Source: Acidobacterium sp049965615
Lineage (GTDB): Bacteria > Acidobacteriota > Terriglobia > Terriglobales > Acidobacteriaceae
Direction of reading: 5' to 3'
Assembly: GCA_049965615.1 (NCBI GenBank)
Contig: JBMFWD010000008.1
Location: 21,693 to 85,692 of the forward strand
DNA length: 64,000 nucleotides
Below, one piece after another: positions 18,194 to 27,065 of the stretch. Made by a program: the position numbers and the translations under genes. Positions within the stretch are counted from its first letter, which is position 1; every line of letters starts with the position of its first letter. The notes below the pieces were generated by a model. That model saw only the letters and a program-made list of their open reading frames with translations. It did not search any database and was not told where the DNA came from.

Positions 18194-19240
18194 ATGGGCA
18201 TTACGTATCAGCAGGCTCTGGAGTATTTTGCTTCGGATGATTTGATCGGGCTGGGCATGGAAGCCGATGCGGTGCGGCGGAAGCTGCATCCTGAGGGCGT
18301 GGTCACCTACATCATCGACCGCAACATCAACTACACCAACTACTGCACGGAGTACTGCACTTTCTGCGCGTTTTACCGGCCGCTGAAGGGCAAGATGGCG
18401 AGCGAGGGATACATCCTGGACTTTGAGACCATCTACGAGAAGGTTGCCGAGACGGTGGAGATGGGCGGCACGGGCGTGCTGATGCAGGGCGGCCTGCATC
18501 CGGACCTGAAGATTGAATGGTTCGAGCGGCTGCTGAAGGGGATCAAGCAGCGGTTTCCGCAGATATGGCTGCATTGTTTTTCTGCGTCGGAGATTCTGGC
18601 GATTGCCGAGTACAGCGAGCTGAGCGTGCGGGACACGATTGCGCGTCTGCGGGATGCGGGCCTGGACTCGATTCCGGGCGGCGGCGCGGAGATTCTGGAC
18701 GACGAGGTGCGGCACCGGATTGCGCGGCTGAAGTGCGGTACGGAGGACTGGATCCACGTACACCGGACGGCGCACCAACTTGGCATGCGGACGACGGCGA
18801 CGATGATGTTTGGGGTGGGCGAGACGTTTGAGCATCGCGTGAACCACTTTGAGCGGGTGCGGCAGTTGCAGGAAGAGACGGGCGGATTTACGGCGTTTAT
18901 TCCGTGGAGCTTCCAGCCGCAGAACACGGCGCTGGGCGGCCGCGGCTGGGACGAGGCGACGGCGGTGGAGTACCTGAAGGTGCTGGCGATTTCGCGGCTT
19001 TACCTGGACAACATTGAGAATGTGCAGTCGAGCTGGGTGACGCAGGGGCTGAAAGTGCTGCAGATGGGGCTTCGGTTTGGCGGCAACGATGTAGGCTCGG
19101 TGATGCTGGAGGAGAACGTGGTGAAGGCTGCGGGCACCTCGAACTGCACGACGGAAGAGGAGCTTCGGCGTGTGATTCGCGATGCGGGCTTTAAGCCGGT
19201 GCAGCGGGATACGCTTTACCGGACGCTGTTTTTGAATTAA
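18194..19240 (+). CDS. mqnC: Cyclic dehypoxanthinyl futalosine synthase (radical SAM)
   Basis: This 348-residue radical SAM enzyme cyclises dehypoxanthinyl futalosine in the futalosine route to menaquinone. The 4Fe-4S cluster motif CxxxCxxC is at C51, C55 and C58 (CTEYCTFC). The family features GLHPDLKIEW, HCFSASEI and IPGGGAEIL are present, as is the C-terminal region of the MqnC/MqnE/CofH group. MqnC is favoured over MqnE and CofH by the length and by the PWSFQPQNT segment. It shows that this organism makes menaquinone by the alternative pathway; the other mqn genes are not in the window. It is divergent from the DUF481-like pair and ends at a terminator. Confidence 0.92.
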   Translation: MGITYQQALEYFASDDLIGLGMEADAVRRKLHPEGVVTYIIDRNINYTNYCTEYCTFCAFYRPLKGKMASEGYILDFETIYEKVAETVEMGGTGVLMQGGLHPDLKIEWFERLLKGIKQRFPQIWLHCFSASEILAIAEYSELSVRDTIARLRDAGLDSIPGGGAEILDDEVRHRIARLKCGTEDWIHVHRTAHQLGMRTTATMMFGVGETFEHRVNHFERVRQLQEETGGFTAFIPWSFQPQNTALGGRGWDEATAVEYLKVLAISRLYLDNIENVQSSWVTQGLKVLQMGLRFGGNDVGSVMLEENVVKAAGTSNCTTEEELRRVIRDAGFKPVQRDTLYRTLFLN

Positions 19241-19261
19241 GCGGAATAGGAGCAGCAAGTG

Positions 19262-19292
19262 AGCGGCAGCCCGATGGGGCCGCCGCTTTTTG
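19262..19292 (+). terminator. Terminator between convergent mqnC and doxX
   Basis: AGCGGC (19262-19267) pairs with GCCGCT (19282-19287), an inner GCCC/GGGC extends the stem, and a TTTTT run follows. It lies 22 bases after the mqnC stop. Confidence 0.7.
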
Positions 19293-19305
19293 CATGTTTG
19301 ATCGG

Positions 19306-19743
19306 TTATTTTCGTGCGCCGTCGATGCTGAGGAATCCGGGGCCGGAGAGGACGATGGTGAGCAGGGCGACGAGGTAAAGGACGATGAGCTCGCCGTGAT
19401 CTGCCGCCGGGCCTTTCCCGAGGAAAGCGAAATGGTGCACGAAGGCCCATGCGACGAAGATGTTGCAGAAGCAGAATGCGGCGGCCCAGCGGGTTCCAAA
19501 GCCGAAGACGATCAGGAGGGAGCAGACGAAGTCGGAAAAGAAGGCGATGAGGAAGGTAACGGCGGGGCTGAGGTGAAAGAGGCTGGGAAAATGCGCCATG
19601 AAGGCGGCCCATTGGGTGGGGCGCTTTTCCCATCCGTGATGGAGGAACAGGGTAGCGCCTGTGACGATGCGCAGCACGGTGAGGCTGAGGCGGGGGGCTG
19701 TGGGGAGGAAGTCAGCGGCGAGAAAGCTTTTGAAGTTGCTCAT
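19306..19743 (-). CDS. DoxX-family membrane protein
   Basis: This 145-residue protein has four predicted transmembrane helices. The first carries LRIVTGATLFLHHGWEK and the third the FGFGTRWAAA segment, the typical layout of the DoxX/DoxD family. Members are linked to quinone-dependent redox chemistry and oxidative stress complexes, but most have no assigned reaction. The start MSNFKSF was chosen because GGAAAGG lies just upstream; the longer frame to 19845 has no such site. It is convergent with mqnC and divergent from the GT2 synthase gene. Confidence 0.82.
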   Translation of the reverse strand: MSNFKSFLAADFLPTAPRLSLTVLRIVTGATLFLHHGWEKRPTQWAAFMAHFPSLFHLSPAVTFLIAFFSDFVCSLLIVFGFGTRWAAAFCFCNIFVAWAFVHHFAFLGKGPAADHGELIVLYLVALLTIVLSGPGFLSIDGARK

Positions 19744-19920
19744 GCGCGGCCTTTCCGAGGATGTGGTTTGTTGCGGGAGGCTGTGAACATGTGGCAGCGC
19801 TCGGCTAGTTGGTCCGGAGCGAAGCAAACGGAATGGCTTCGGCAACCGTCAAAATGATTATGAAGCGGCAGCGCGTTTCTGGTTCCCGGCGGAGGTCTCA
19901 GACCGTACAATAGCAGAGAC

Positions 19921-21588
19921 ATGCCGGTCATGAGAATGCTGCCGCTGATGCATGGATTCGCCGCCGCCTGGTGTGCCTCACTGGCACAGATCGACCTGCA
20001 CACACTCTCCCATTACTGGCAGACCCATTACGCCGACCGTACGTTCCAGAATCTTTACCAATGGAACTGGTTTGATGCGTCTCTGCTGCTTCCCTACTTC
20101 CTGGTGATGATTCTGCTTTCGTTTTACGGCTTACATCGGTACGTGCTGGTTTGGGAGTACTTTCGCCACCGGAAGAATGCGACGAAGGAGCCGGAGCAGC
20201 ATTTTGAGGAGTTGCCGTATGTGACGGTGCAACTGCCGATCTACAACGAGCAATTTGTGATCGATCGGCTGATTGAAGCCTGCTGCAAGCTGGAGTATCC
20301 GAAGGAGAAGCTGGAGATTCAGCTGCTGGATGACTCGACGGATGAGACGCAGCAGGTGGCGCAGGAGCTGGTGAAGAAGTACCAGGAGATGGGGCATCCG
20401 ATTGTGTACATTCACCGGACGAACCGGCATGGCTTCAAGGCCGGTGCTCTGGACGAGGGCCTGAAGGTCGCCAAGGGGCAGTTTGTGGCGATTTTCGACG
20501 CGGATTTTGTGCCTCCGCCGGACTGGATCATGAAGGTGGTGCACCACTTTGCTGATCCGGCGATTGGGATGGTGCAGACGCGGTGGACGCACCTGAATCG
20601 CGATTACAGCTTTTTGACGCAGGTCGAGGCGATTCTGCTGGACGGGCATTTTGTGCTGGAGCATGGGGCCCGTTCGCGGTCGGGACTGTTCTTCAACTTC
20701 AACGGCACGGCCGGGATGTGGCGCCGGGAGGCGATCCAGGACGGTGGCGGCTGGCAACATGACACGCTGACCGAGGATACGGACCTGAGCTACCGCTCGC
20801 AGCTGGCGGGATGGAAGTTCAAGTATCTGCAGGATGTGGAGTGTCCGTCAGAGCTGCCGATTGAGATGACGGCCTTCAAGACGCAGCAGGCGCGGTGGGC
20901 AAAGGGGCTGATTCAGACCTCGATCAAGCTGATTCCGAGGCTGATGCGGTCGAAGATACCGCTGCGGGAGAAGGTGGAGGCGTGGTACCACCTGACGGCG
21001 AATATCAGCTATCCGTTGATGATTGTGCTTTCTGTGCTGCTGATGCCGGCGATGATCATCCGCTTTTACCAGGGGTGGTTCCAGATGCTGTTCATTGATT
21101 TTCCACTGTTTGCGGCGTCGACCTTCTCGATTGGGTCGTTTTACCTGGTGTCGCAGCAGGTTCTTTATCCAAAGCGATGGCACAGGACGCTGTTTTACCT
21201 GCCGTTTTTGATGTCGCTGGGGATTGGGCTGACGCTGACGAACTCCAAGGCGGTGATTGAGGCGCTTCTGGGGATTCAGACTTCGTTCAAGCGGACGCCG
21301 AAGTACCGCGTTCAGGCGAAGGGCGAGAAGTCGAAAGCTTCGAAATATCGCAAGCGGCTGGGGATTCTGCCGCTGTTTGAGCTGCTGATTGGCGGCTACT
21401 TTGCGCTTTGCATCTGGTATTCGATTGTGAACCAGAACCTGTTTACGGTGCCGTTTCTGCTGCTGTTCGTGATCGGTTACTGGTACACGGGTCTGCTTTC
21501 GATCTTCCAGGGCCGGTTTGAGCGCTGGCGGCGCGGCGGGGTGAACCTGGACGAGTCGTCTCCGAAGCCGTTTCCCGTGGGCGTTTAG
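19921..21588 (+). CDS. Cellulose-synthase-like processive glycosyltransferase (GT2)
   Basis: This 555-residue integral membrane enzyme has an N-terminal helix (about residues 44-68), a cytosolic GT-A domain and four to five C-terminal helices. The full processive D,D,D,QxxRW signature is present: LLDDSTDET, IFDADFVPP, LTEDTDLSYR and QQARWAKG. The arrangement matches CesA-like and CgtB/glucomannan-type synthases that polymerise or transfer sugars at the membrane. No BcsB/PilZ partner is visible, and the protein lacks a C-terminal PilZ domain, so cellulose itself is not established. The first 15 residues could be optional; the ATG at 19921 is the most upstream clean start. A flavin reductase gene follows by 36 bases. 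Confidence 0.88.
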   Translation: MPVMRMLPLMHGFAAAWCASLAQIDLHTLSHYWQTHYADRTFQNLYQWNWFDASLLLPYFLVMILLSFYGLHRYVLVWEYFRHRKNATKEPEQHFEELPYVTVQLPIYNEQFVIDRLIEACCKLEYPKEKLEIQLLDDSTDETQQVAQELVKKYQEMGHPIVYIHRTNRHGFKAGALDEGLKVAKGQFVAIFDADFVPPPDWIMKVVHHFADPAIGMVQTRWTHLNRDYSFLTQVEAILLDGHFVLEHGARSRSGLFFNFNGTAGMWRREAIQDGGGWQHDTLTEDTDLSYRSQLAGWKFKYLQDVECPSELPIEMTAFKTQQARWAKGLIQTSIKLIPRLMRSKIPLREKVEAWYHLTANISYPLMIVLSVLLMPAMIIRFYQGWFQMLFIDFPLFAASTFSIGSFYLVSQQVLYPKRWHRTLFYLPFLMSLGIGLTLTNSKAVIEALLGIQTSFKRTPKYRVQAKGEKSKASKYRKRLGILPLFELLIGGYFALCIWYSIVNQNLFTVPFLLLFVIGYWYTGLLSIFQGRFERWRRGGVNLDESSPKPFPVGV

Positions 21589-21624
21589 TTGCTTTAATCT
21601 GCTGGGTTGCCAGGGAGTTTGTAG

Positions 21625-22236
21625 ATGCACCGTTATGATCCTGCAGAGCACTCATACAAAGACATTTACCGGTTGATGATTGGTGCGGTGGTGCCGCGGC
21701 CGATTGCATTTGTTTCTTCCGAGGACAAGCACGGGGTGAGGAACCTTGCGCCGTTCAGTTATTTCACGACGTGCAGCACGAATCCGCCGGTGGTGTGTTT
21801 TTGCGTGGCGGTGCGGGGAGGCGAGACGCCGCACAAGGATACGTTGCGGAATATCCGGGAGACGGGCGAATTTGTGGTGAATATCGTCACGGAAGAGATT
21901 GTTGTGCCGATGAATGCGACATCGGCGGAAGTGGGGCCTGACGTGGATGAGTTTGCGCTGTCTGGCCTGACGCCTTTGGCGAGCGAGTTGATTCGACCGG
22001 CGCGGGTGGCGGAGAGTCCATTTCAGATGGAGTGCCGGTTGCGGCAGGTCGTGGAGGTAAGCCCGTTGCCGGGCGGCGGCAACCTGGTGCTGGGCGAGGT
22101 GGTGTTGTTTCACATCCGGGAGGATTTGCTGGAGGACGGCAAGATTGATCCGGATAAGCTGCGGGCGGTAGGGCGGATGGGCGGTCCCACTTACGTTCGG
22201 ACGCGGGAGCGCTTTGACCTGGCAAGACCGAAGTAA
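21625..22236 (+). CDS. Flavin reductase-like (DIM6/NTAB family) FMN-binding protein
   Basis: This 203-residue protein has the FMN-binding split-barrel fold. The conserved opening IGAVVPRPIAFVSS, the NLAPFSYF segment and the NPPVV strand identify the flavoredoxin/DIM6-NTAB family. Members reduce flavin for partner oxygenases or act as flavoredoxins; no partner is adjacent, so its role is open. The ATG at 21625 has GGGAG eight bases upstream. It may share a transcript with the GT2 synthase before it. Confidence 0.87.
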   Translation: MHRYDPAEHSYKDIYRLMIGAVVPRPIAFVSSEDKHGVRNLAPFSYFTTCSTNPPVVCFCVAVRGGETPHKDTLRNIRETGEFVVNIVTEEIVVPMNATSAEVGPDVDEFALSGLTPLASELIRPARVAESPFQMECRLRQVVEVSPLPGGGNLVLGEVVLFHIREDLLEDGKIDPDKLRAVGRMGGPTYVRTRERFDLARPK

Positions 22237-22357
22237 TGCGAGGATGTTATCCAATACCGGCCCGGAATATGCGCATGTCTGGAGGAGGGAAGTGGTTTAG
22301 CATGGTGGAGAAGGAATTCTCCTTCGCTTGTCCGGATCTCCCAAGGGGAAATCATCT

Positions 22358-23188
22358 TTGAGTCTAGATACGAGCCGCATTCACGAGTTACCGCCGGACG
22401 AGATGGAGATTTATCGCCGTCTTGATCCGGAGCGCATGCCCCGGCATGTTGCGATCATCATGGATGGGAACGGCCGTTGGGCCGGCAAGCGGGGGCTGAA
22501 GCGGTTCTTTGGCCACAAGAATGGCGCCGAGGCAGTGCAGTTTATCGTGGAGACCTCGTCGCGGATTGGCCTGCCGTGGCTGACGCTGTACGCATTCTCG
22601 CTGGAAAACAACCTGAAGCGTCCCAAGGCCGAGGTGAGCTTCCTGATGATGTTGCTGCGCTCGTATCTGACGAACAACGTTCAGCGGATGAATGACAACA
22701 ACGTGCGCATCAAGTACGTGGGGCGCACGACGGATTTGCCGTCAGAAGTTTGCGAGCGGATGCAGTGGGCCGAGGAGGCGACGGCAAAGAATACCGGGAC
22801 GACGCTGACGCTGGCGCTGAATTACGGCGGGCGCAGTGAGATTGTGGATGCGGTGCGGCGGGTAGCCGCGGATGTGGCCTCGGGGAAGATTCGTCCGGAA
22901 GATATTACGGAAGCGGATATCGACCGGAATCTTTATACAAGCTATATGGCGGACCCGGATCTGCTGATCCGGACCTCGGGCGAGATGCGGATTTCGAATT
23001 TTCTGCTGTGGCAGATTGCGTATACGGAGATCCTGGTGACGGACCGGCTGTGGCCGGATTACCGGGGCGTGCATCTGCTGGAAGCGATTGAGGAATACCA
23101 GCGGCGTGAGCGGCGGTTTGGCGGGCTGAAAACGGGTGCGGAGTCCGATGACGTGAAATCGCTGCCGGACCGGGAACTGGTGCTGTAA
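22358..23188 (+). CDS. uppS: Undecaprenyl diphosphate synthase (cis-prenyltransferase)
   Basis: This enzyme of about 276 residues elongates FPP with eight isopentenyl units in cis to make the C55 lipid carrier for peptidoglycan and O-antigen. The catalytic aspartate lies in IIMDGNGRWA near residue 36, followed by the substrate-binding GHKNGAEAV helix. LYAFSLENNLKRP and the C-terminal DLLIRTSGEMRISNFL and LWPDY segments are family hallmarks. I favour the TTG at 22358, which has AAGGGG nine bases upstream; a TTG 30 bases earlier is also in frame but has no such site. It can use the FPP made by the ispA product at 8.8-9.7 kb. Confidence 0.95.
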   Translation: MSLDTSRIHELPPDEMEIYRRLDPERMPRHVAIIMDGNGRWAGKRGLKRFFGHKNGAEAVQFIVETSSRIGLPWLTLYAFSLENNLKRPKAEVSFLMMLLRSYLTNNVQRMNDNNVRIKYVGRTTDLPSEVCERMQWAEEATAKNTGTTLTLALNYGGRSEIVDAVRRVAADVASGKIRPEDITEADIDRNLYTSYMADPDLLIRTSGEMRISNFLLWQIAYTEILVTDRLWPDYRGVHLLEAIEEYQRRERRFGGLKTGAESDDVKSLPDRELVL

Positions 23189-23332
23189 ATCCCTTCTGTG
23201 CAGGGACTTAGTGCGTGGTGACGCTGGCTGGGGATTTTTCTCCTCTGAAATAAAAATCTGAAGGGCCGATTTTCCCGTGCGAGGCGTGCGGGATGGGGTT
23301 AGCATTTTTCAAAACAGGAGGTGAGGTGCCGC

Positions 23333-23629
23333 ATGGGTTTCGATGGCGAGCGTCCTGAATCTGCTGGATCGGCAGATTTCGATCCTGAACAGTCACGACA
23401 GGAACTGGAAGAGGAACGGCGGAAGATACGCCGGTTTCAGCTGATGATGGACATGGTGGTGGCGGTGATTGCGCAGCAGCCGAGGCTGACGGTGGACGAG
23501 GCCGCGGAGATGGTGGCGGAGACGGAGCGCGTGGCGCTGAAGATGTTTCCTGCGAAGGAGCTGGCCTACAGGATTATCTACAAGCCGAGGCTGCAGCGGG
23601 TGATGCGCGAGCGTTACCGGATCCAGTAA
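23333..23629 (+). CDS. Small hypothetical protein
   Basis: I do not recognise this 98-residue protein. It is strongly charged at the N-terminus, with a predicted coiled-coil stretch (about residues 20-40, ELEEERRKIRRF), then a hydrophobic/helical middle and a basic C-terminus. No signal peptide or enzyme motif is visible. The ATG at 23333 follows a perfect AGGAGG at 11 bases, a strong argument that it is a real gene; a GTG 12 bases upstream overlaps that site. It follows uppS by about 145 bases and is convergent with the DUF3108 gene. Confidence 0.7.
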   Translation: MGFDGERPESAGSADFDPEQSRQELEEERRKIRRFQLMMDMVVAVIAQQPRLTVDEAAEMVAETERVALKMFPAKELAYRIIYKPRLQRVMRERYRIQ

Positions 23630-23641
23630 ATCGAGTCGCCG

Positions 23642-24424
23642 CTACTTGTCCGAGATGGATGTGAGACGGAAGGTGATGGTTCCCCAGAAGAGGCGGGCGC
23701 GCATCTGCACGGGGATGTGGCGCGCGTCGTCGGTGTACCAGATCCAGATATTGCCACGATTTTTGACTACGCCGGCGTCGGCGGTGGGCTGGACGCGGAC
23801 GGTCTGGAAGGTGCCCAGGGGTGTTTGTACGGTTTCGTGGTCTTCGACCTTCATGGTGACGGCGACGGTTCGATCGACGTCGGCGAGTGGGATGCCGAAG
23901 CTCTGGCCGACCGTGAGATTTTGCGAGGCGGGGTAGAAGATGGCCGAGAGGTCGTCGGAGACGCAGCCTGGGATGGCGGCCTGCTTGTGCTCGGTGGTGC
24001 CGTCGACGAGGTTTTTCTGCTGGAAGATGGAGATTTTGCGGCCGTAGTCGAAGGTGAGGTTGCTGTCTACGCGGCGGTGCCCTTCGCTGATTTGTTTGGA
24101 AAAGCTTTGCGAGCAGCCGGTGGTGGTGTTGAAGGACGACTCGAAGTGATCGACGACCTTGTAGATGAGGTTGACGGCGCCGACGGTTTCGCTGGTAGCA
24201 GCGACCTTTTCGATGGGACCGTCCTGCTCGAGGTGGAAGACGGCTGTGCCGGCGGGGAAGACGCGCCAGTCGACCGCGTAGGTGAGGGTTTGATGGACGG
24301 GAAAGCTGTAGCCGGGGCGCGGGGGCTGGAGCGCCGGGAGGGCGGTTTTCGGGGCTTGTGCCTGCAGGCTGCCCAGAAAGAAAAGAGTGGTTGTGATTCC
24401 GAGCAGTCGATTACGCCAGTTCAA
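23642..24424 (-). CDS. DUF3108-family exported protein
   Basis: This 260-residue protein has a signal peptide ending near AQA (residue 24) and the beta-rich DUF3108 domain over most of its length, including LTYAVDWRVFPAGTA at its start and the YTDDARHIPVQM segment near the C-terminus. DUF3108 proteins are periplasmic or outer-membrane associated and often lie beside envelope genes; no activity is established. It lies 32 bases downstream of the ICMT-like gene and may be the last cistron of the minus-strand envelope cluster waaA-lpxK-GT9-ICMT. Confidence 0.78.
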   Translation of the reverse strand: MNWRNRLLGITTTLFFLGSLQAQAPKTALPALQPPRPGYSFPVHQTLTYAVDWRVFPAGTAVFHLEQDGPIEKVAATSETVGAVNLIYKVVDHFESSFNTTTGCSQSFSKQISEGHRRVDSNLTFDYGRKISIFQQKNLVDGTTEHKQAAIPGCVSDDLSAIFYPASQNLTVGQSFGIPLADVDRTVAVTMKVEDHETVQTPLGTFQTVRVQPTADAGVVKNRGNIWIWYTDDARHIPVQMRARLFWGTITFRLTSISDK

Positions 24425-24456
24425 AAGTCATCTCATCCCAAGGCCGGTGGAAAGCT

Positions 24457-25005
24457 TCACCGGCGAAAATACAGCCTCAGCAATAGCGCGGCATAAAGGG
24501 CCATCGCACCCATAACCGCATTGTACTCACGATGCCTGCTGTAAAGCGCGGCGGAAAACTTTCCGGCTTCGCCCTGCATGCCGGGGGTGAGGCGCGGCAA
24601 GAGGCGTGGAACGCGGCGGCAGTAGTCGTCAAAGCCCGGAAACATGCCGCGGAGAAATTCTTCTTCTGAGCGGATGACGGGCAAATAAATGGCAAAGAAG
24701 AGGATGGCGATGCCGGTGAGGACCCACCCGTTCCGGGCGGCGACGGCGAATCCCAACGCGATGGAGAGCGAGCCGAGGTAGAGCGGGTTGCGGGTGTGCG
24801 CGTAGGGTCCGGTGACGGTGAGTTCGCGATTCTTTTTGACGTAGCCGGAGGCGTAGGCGCGCAGAGCGATGCCGGGGAGCACGAGCAGGAGGCTCCAGCC
24901 GAGCGAGGCCGGGGATGGCTGCGCGATCCAGAGGAAGAATATGGCAAAAGCGAAGCCGAGCGGGACGCGGATGCGGCGGGCGATGCGGTTCCAGTTGGTT
25001 TTCAC
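24457..25005 (-). CDS. Isoprenylcysteine/phospholipid methyltransferase-like membrane protein (ICMT family)
   Basis: This 182-residue polytopic membrane protein has about four helices. The conserved core TGPYAHTRNPLYLGSL, with an EEEF-x-GMFPGFDDYCRRVPR segment downstream, defines the ICMT/PEMT-like family, which uses SAM to methylate membrane-embedded acceptors. Its start codon overlaps the end of the heptosyltransferase-like gene by four bases (25002-25005), so translation is probably coupled and the acceptor may be an envelope lipid; that link is inference. The acceptor is not known. Confidence 0.8.
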   Translation of the reverse strand: MKTNWNRIARRIRVPLGFAFAIFFLWIAQPSPASLGWSLLLVLPGIALRAYASGYVKKNRELTVTGPYAHTRNPLYLGSLSIALGFAVAARNGWVLTGIAILFFAIYLPVIRSEEEFLRGMFPGFDDYCRRVPRLLPRLTPGMQGEAGKFSAALYSRHREYNAVMGAMALYAALLLRLYFRR

Positions 25006-26057
25006 AGCGAAGCTTCCTTTGGATGGGTGAGGAGTTCCATGGCGGCTGCGGTGACGGCTGCTGGAGCGATGGTGAGCAGGCCTGCTTCGGGTTCGGTGCG
25101 GCGGGTGTGGTCGCGCCTGCTTTCAGGGTGGCGCAGGACGCGAGATGGCACGCCGTAGGGGCCGTTACGAGCCGGGTCGGTGGGTCCGAAGATGCCGACG
25201 ACGGGGCGGCCGAGAGCGCAGGCGAGGTGGAGCGGGCCTGTGTCACCAGCGATGACGAGCGAGGCGCGACGGGTGAGGGCGATGAGTTCGGAGAGCGAGG
25301 GCGTGAGCGTCATGGCAGAGGGGCAGACGGCGGTGATTTGCTGCGCGAGGTCGAGTTCGGAAGGCCCTGCGTTGATGGCCACATGATAGCCCTGCGCGGT
25401 GAGGTTCTGCGCCACTTCGCCGTAGCGGGAGGCGGGCCAGCGCTTGGCTCCCCAGCCTGCGCCGGGGCTGATGAGGACCAGTGGCTGGGGCAGGGCGGCG
25501 GCGTAGGCGGTGCTGGCGGTGTCGCAGGGCAGGAGGGGTTGCAGGGAGGGAAGCGTCTGGCTGGAGAGAGCCTCGGTGAGCTCGATGGATTGCTCGATGA
25601 CGTGGACGCCGCGGGTGGCGACTTTCTTCGAGAAGAAGAGACGGGCGAGCGGCTCGCGGGGTTCGGCTTCTCCGATGAGATTGTGAGGGTGGGCGGAGCG
25701 GGCGATCCAGGCGGAGCGCACGGCGCCCTGGAGATCGATGGCTACGTCGTATTTTGCGGCGCGTAGTTCGCGACGAATGGTGCGGATTTCGCGCAGTGTC
25801 TGGAGGCTAAAGGGCGCTTTGGCCCAGCGCTTGGCGGGGACGATGTGGAGGGTGTCGACAAGGGGCATGCCTTCTGTGCCGGGCAAGGCATTTTCAGCAC
25901 GAAAGAGTGATGTCCATTGGGGCTCGACGGCCCAGCCGATGTGCCAGCCTGGGTGCGCGCGGCGCAGGGCGGTAATGGCTGGGAGCGAGTGGAGAATGTC
26001 GCCCATGGCGCCGAGGCGAACCACCAGGACTCGCAAAGATTTTGAACTGTCAGGCAA
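25002..26057 (-). CDS. Heptosyltransferase-like glycosyltransferase (GT9)
   Basis: This 351-residue GT-B enzyme matches the ADP-heptose:LPS heptosyltransferase family that adds the first core sugars to Kdo-lipid A. The N-terminal VLVVRLGAMGDILHSLP, the central ISPGAGWGAKRWP and the C-terminal nucleotide-binding IAGDTGPLHLACALGRPVVGIFGPTDP are all characteristic. It sits directly behind lpxK and waaA, which build its acceptor, so assignment as a WaaC-type first heptosyltransferase is reasonable but not proven. The start is a TTG at 26057 without a clear ribosome site; a slightly later start is possible. It overlaps the next gene by four bases. Confidence 0.88.
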   Translation of the reverse strand: MPDSSKSLRVLVVRLGAMGDILHSLPAITALRRAHPGWHIGWAVEPQWTSLFRAENALPGTEGMPLVDTLHIVPAKRWAKAPFSLQTLREIRTIRRELRAAKYDVAIDLQGAVRSAWIARSAHPHNLIGEAEPREPLARLFFSKKVATRGVHVIEQSIELTEALSSQTLPSLQPLLPCDTASTAYAAALPQPLVLISPGAGWGAKRWPASRYGEVAQNLTAQGYHVAINAGPSELDLAQQITAVCPSAMTLTPSLSELIALTRRASLVIAGDTGPLHLACALGRPVVGIFGPTDPARNGPYGVPSRVLRHPESRRDHTRRTEPEAGLLTIAPAAVTAAAMELLTHPKEASL

Positions 26058-26069
26058 GAGTTCATTTTC

Positions 26070-27065
26070 TCATAGCGCGGGGGCATTTTCAGCGGGTGCA
26101 AGCAGCGTGAGCAGTTCCTGGCGGACCTGGGATTCGTCCTCGAAATGCACGCGGAGTTGCGCGGTGCGGAGAGCGGCGACGGCTTCGAGTCGGGAGCGTT
26201 GTTCGGGACTGAGGCGGACGGCGTCTTTCTCGGTGGTGAGGAAGGTGCGAACAGGGTGACGGCGCTGGAGGTCGAGGAGGTGGGTGATGTCGGCGTCGGT
26301 AAAGGTGTGGTGGTCTGGAAAGGCGGTGCGGGCGGAGAGTGTGAGGCCGCTGGCGGCGAGGGATTGGAAGAATTCGTTGGGCCGGGCTATGCCGCAGAAG
26401 GCGATGACGCTTTTACAGGAGGGTGGCGCGGCGAGTTCTCGGTGCATGATCCAGACGGGCTGGTGGAGATTGCGGCGGCGAAGTTCGGGCTGGAGGGCGC
26501 GATCTTCTGCGCGAAGGACGAAGATGTGGGCGCGGCGGAGTGCGGAGAGCGGCTCGCGGAGGCGGCCGGCGGGCAGGAGGAACTCGTGGAAGTCGCTGGC
26601 GTGGAGGACGACGATGTCGAGGTCGCGATGGAGCTGGCGGTGCTGGAATCCGTCGTCGAGGATGTGCAGGCGCGGGCCGGGGATTTCGCGCTCCGCGAGA
26701 CGGCCTGCTTCGTAGCGGCTGGCGCCGACGTAGACGGGTACGCCGGCCTGCTGCGCGATGAGGAGAGGCTCGTCACCGTAGCGGGCGGCGGGGCCTTCGG
26801 GCGGGACGCGCTCGGTTTGCTGCGAGCTGCGCTGGTAGCCGCGGGAGAGGACGTCTGCGGGAATGTTTTGCTCGCGGGCAAGTTCGACGAGGCGGAGGAC
26901 GACGGGGGTTTTGCCGCTGCCGCCGACGGAGAGGTTGCCGACGCTGAGGACGGGGTAATGGAGACGCCGGGCAGGGGATTTGTCACCGTGATAGCGACGA
27001 TTTTTGAGCGCGAGGCCCGCGGCGTAGAGCGGGACGAGCGGCAGGAGCAGGCGTTGCGGCTTCAT
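26070..27065 (-). CDS. lpxK: Tetraacyldisaccharide 4'-kinase
   Basis: This 331-residue membrane-associated kinase phosphorylates the 4' position of the lipid A disaccharide. The Walker A motif is in SVGNLSVGGSGKTP (residues ~40-53), preceded by an N-terminal hydrophobic anchor. DDGFQHRQLHRDLDIV, with the catalytic HR pair, is the family signature. Length is normal. It overlaps waaA by four bases and is followed 12 bases later by the GT9 gene, in an envelope operon. Its presence shows that the organism makes true lipid A. Confidence 0.94.
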   Translation of the reverse strand: MKPQRLLLPLVPLYAAGLALKNRRYHGDKSPARRLHYPVLSVGNLSVGGSGKTPVVLRLVELAREQNIPADVLSRGYQRSSQQTERVPPEGPAARYGDEPLLIAQQAGVPVYVGASRYEAGRLAEREIPGPRLHILDDGFQHRQLHRDLDIVVLHASDFHEFLLPAGRLREPLSALRRAHIFVLRAEDRALQPELRRRNLHQPVWIMHRELAAPPSCKSVIAFCGIARPNEFFQSLAASGLTLSARTAFPDHHTFTDADITHLLDLQRRHPVRTFLTTEKDAVRLSPEQRSRLEAVAALRTAQLRVHFEDESQVRQELLTLLAPAENAPAL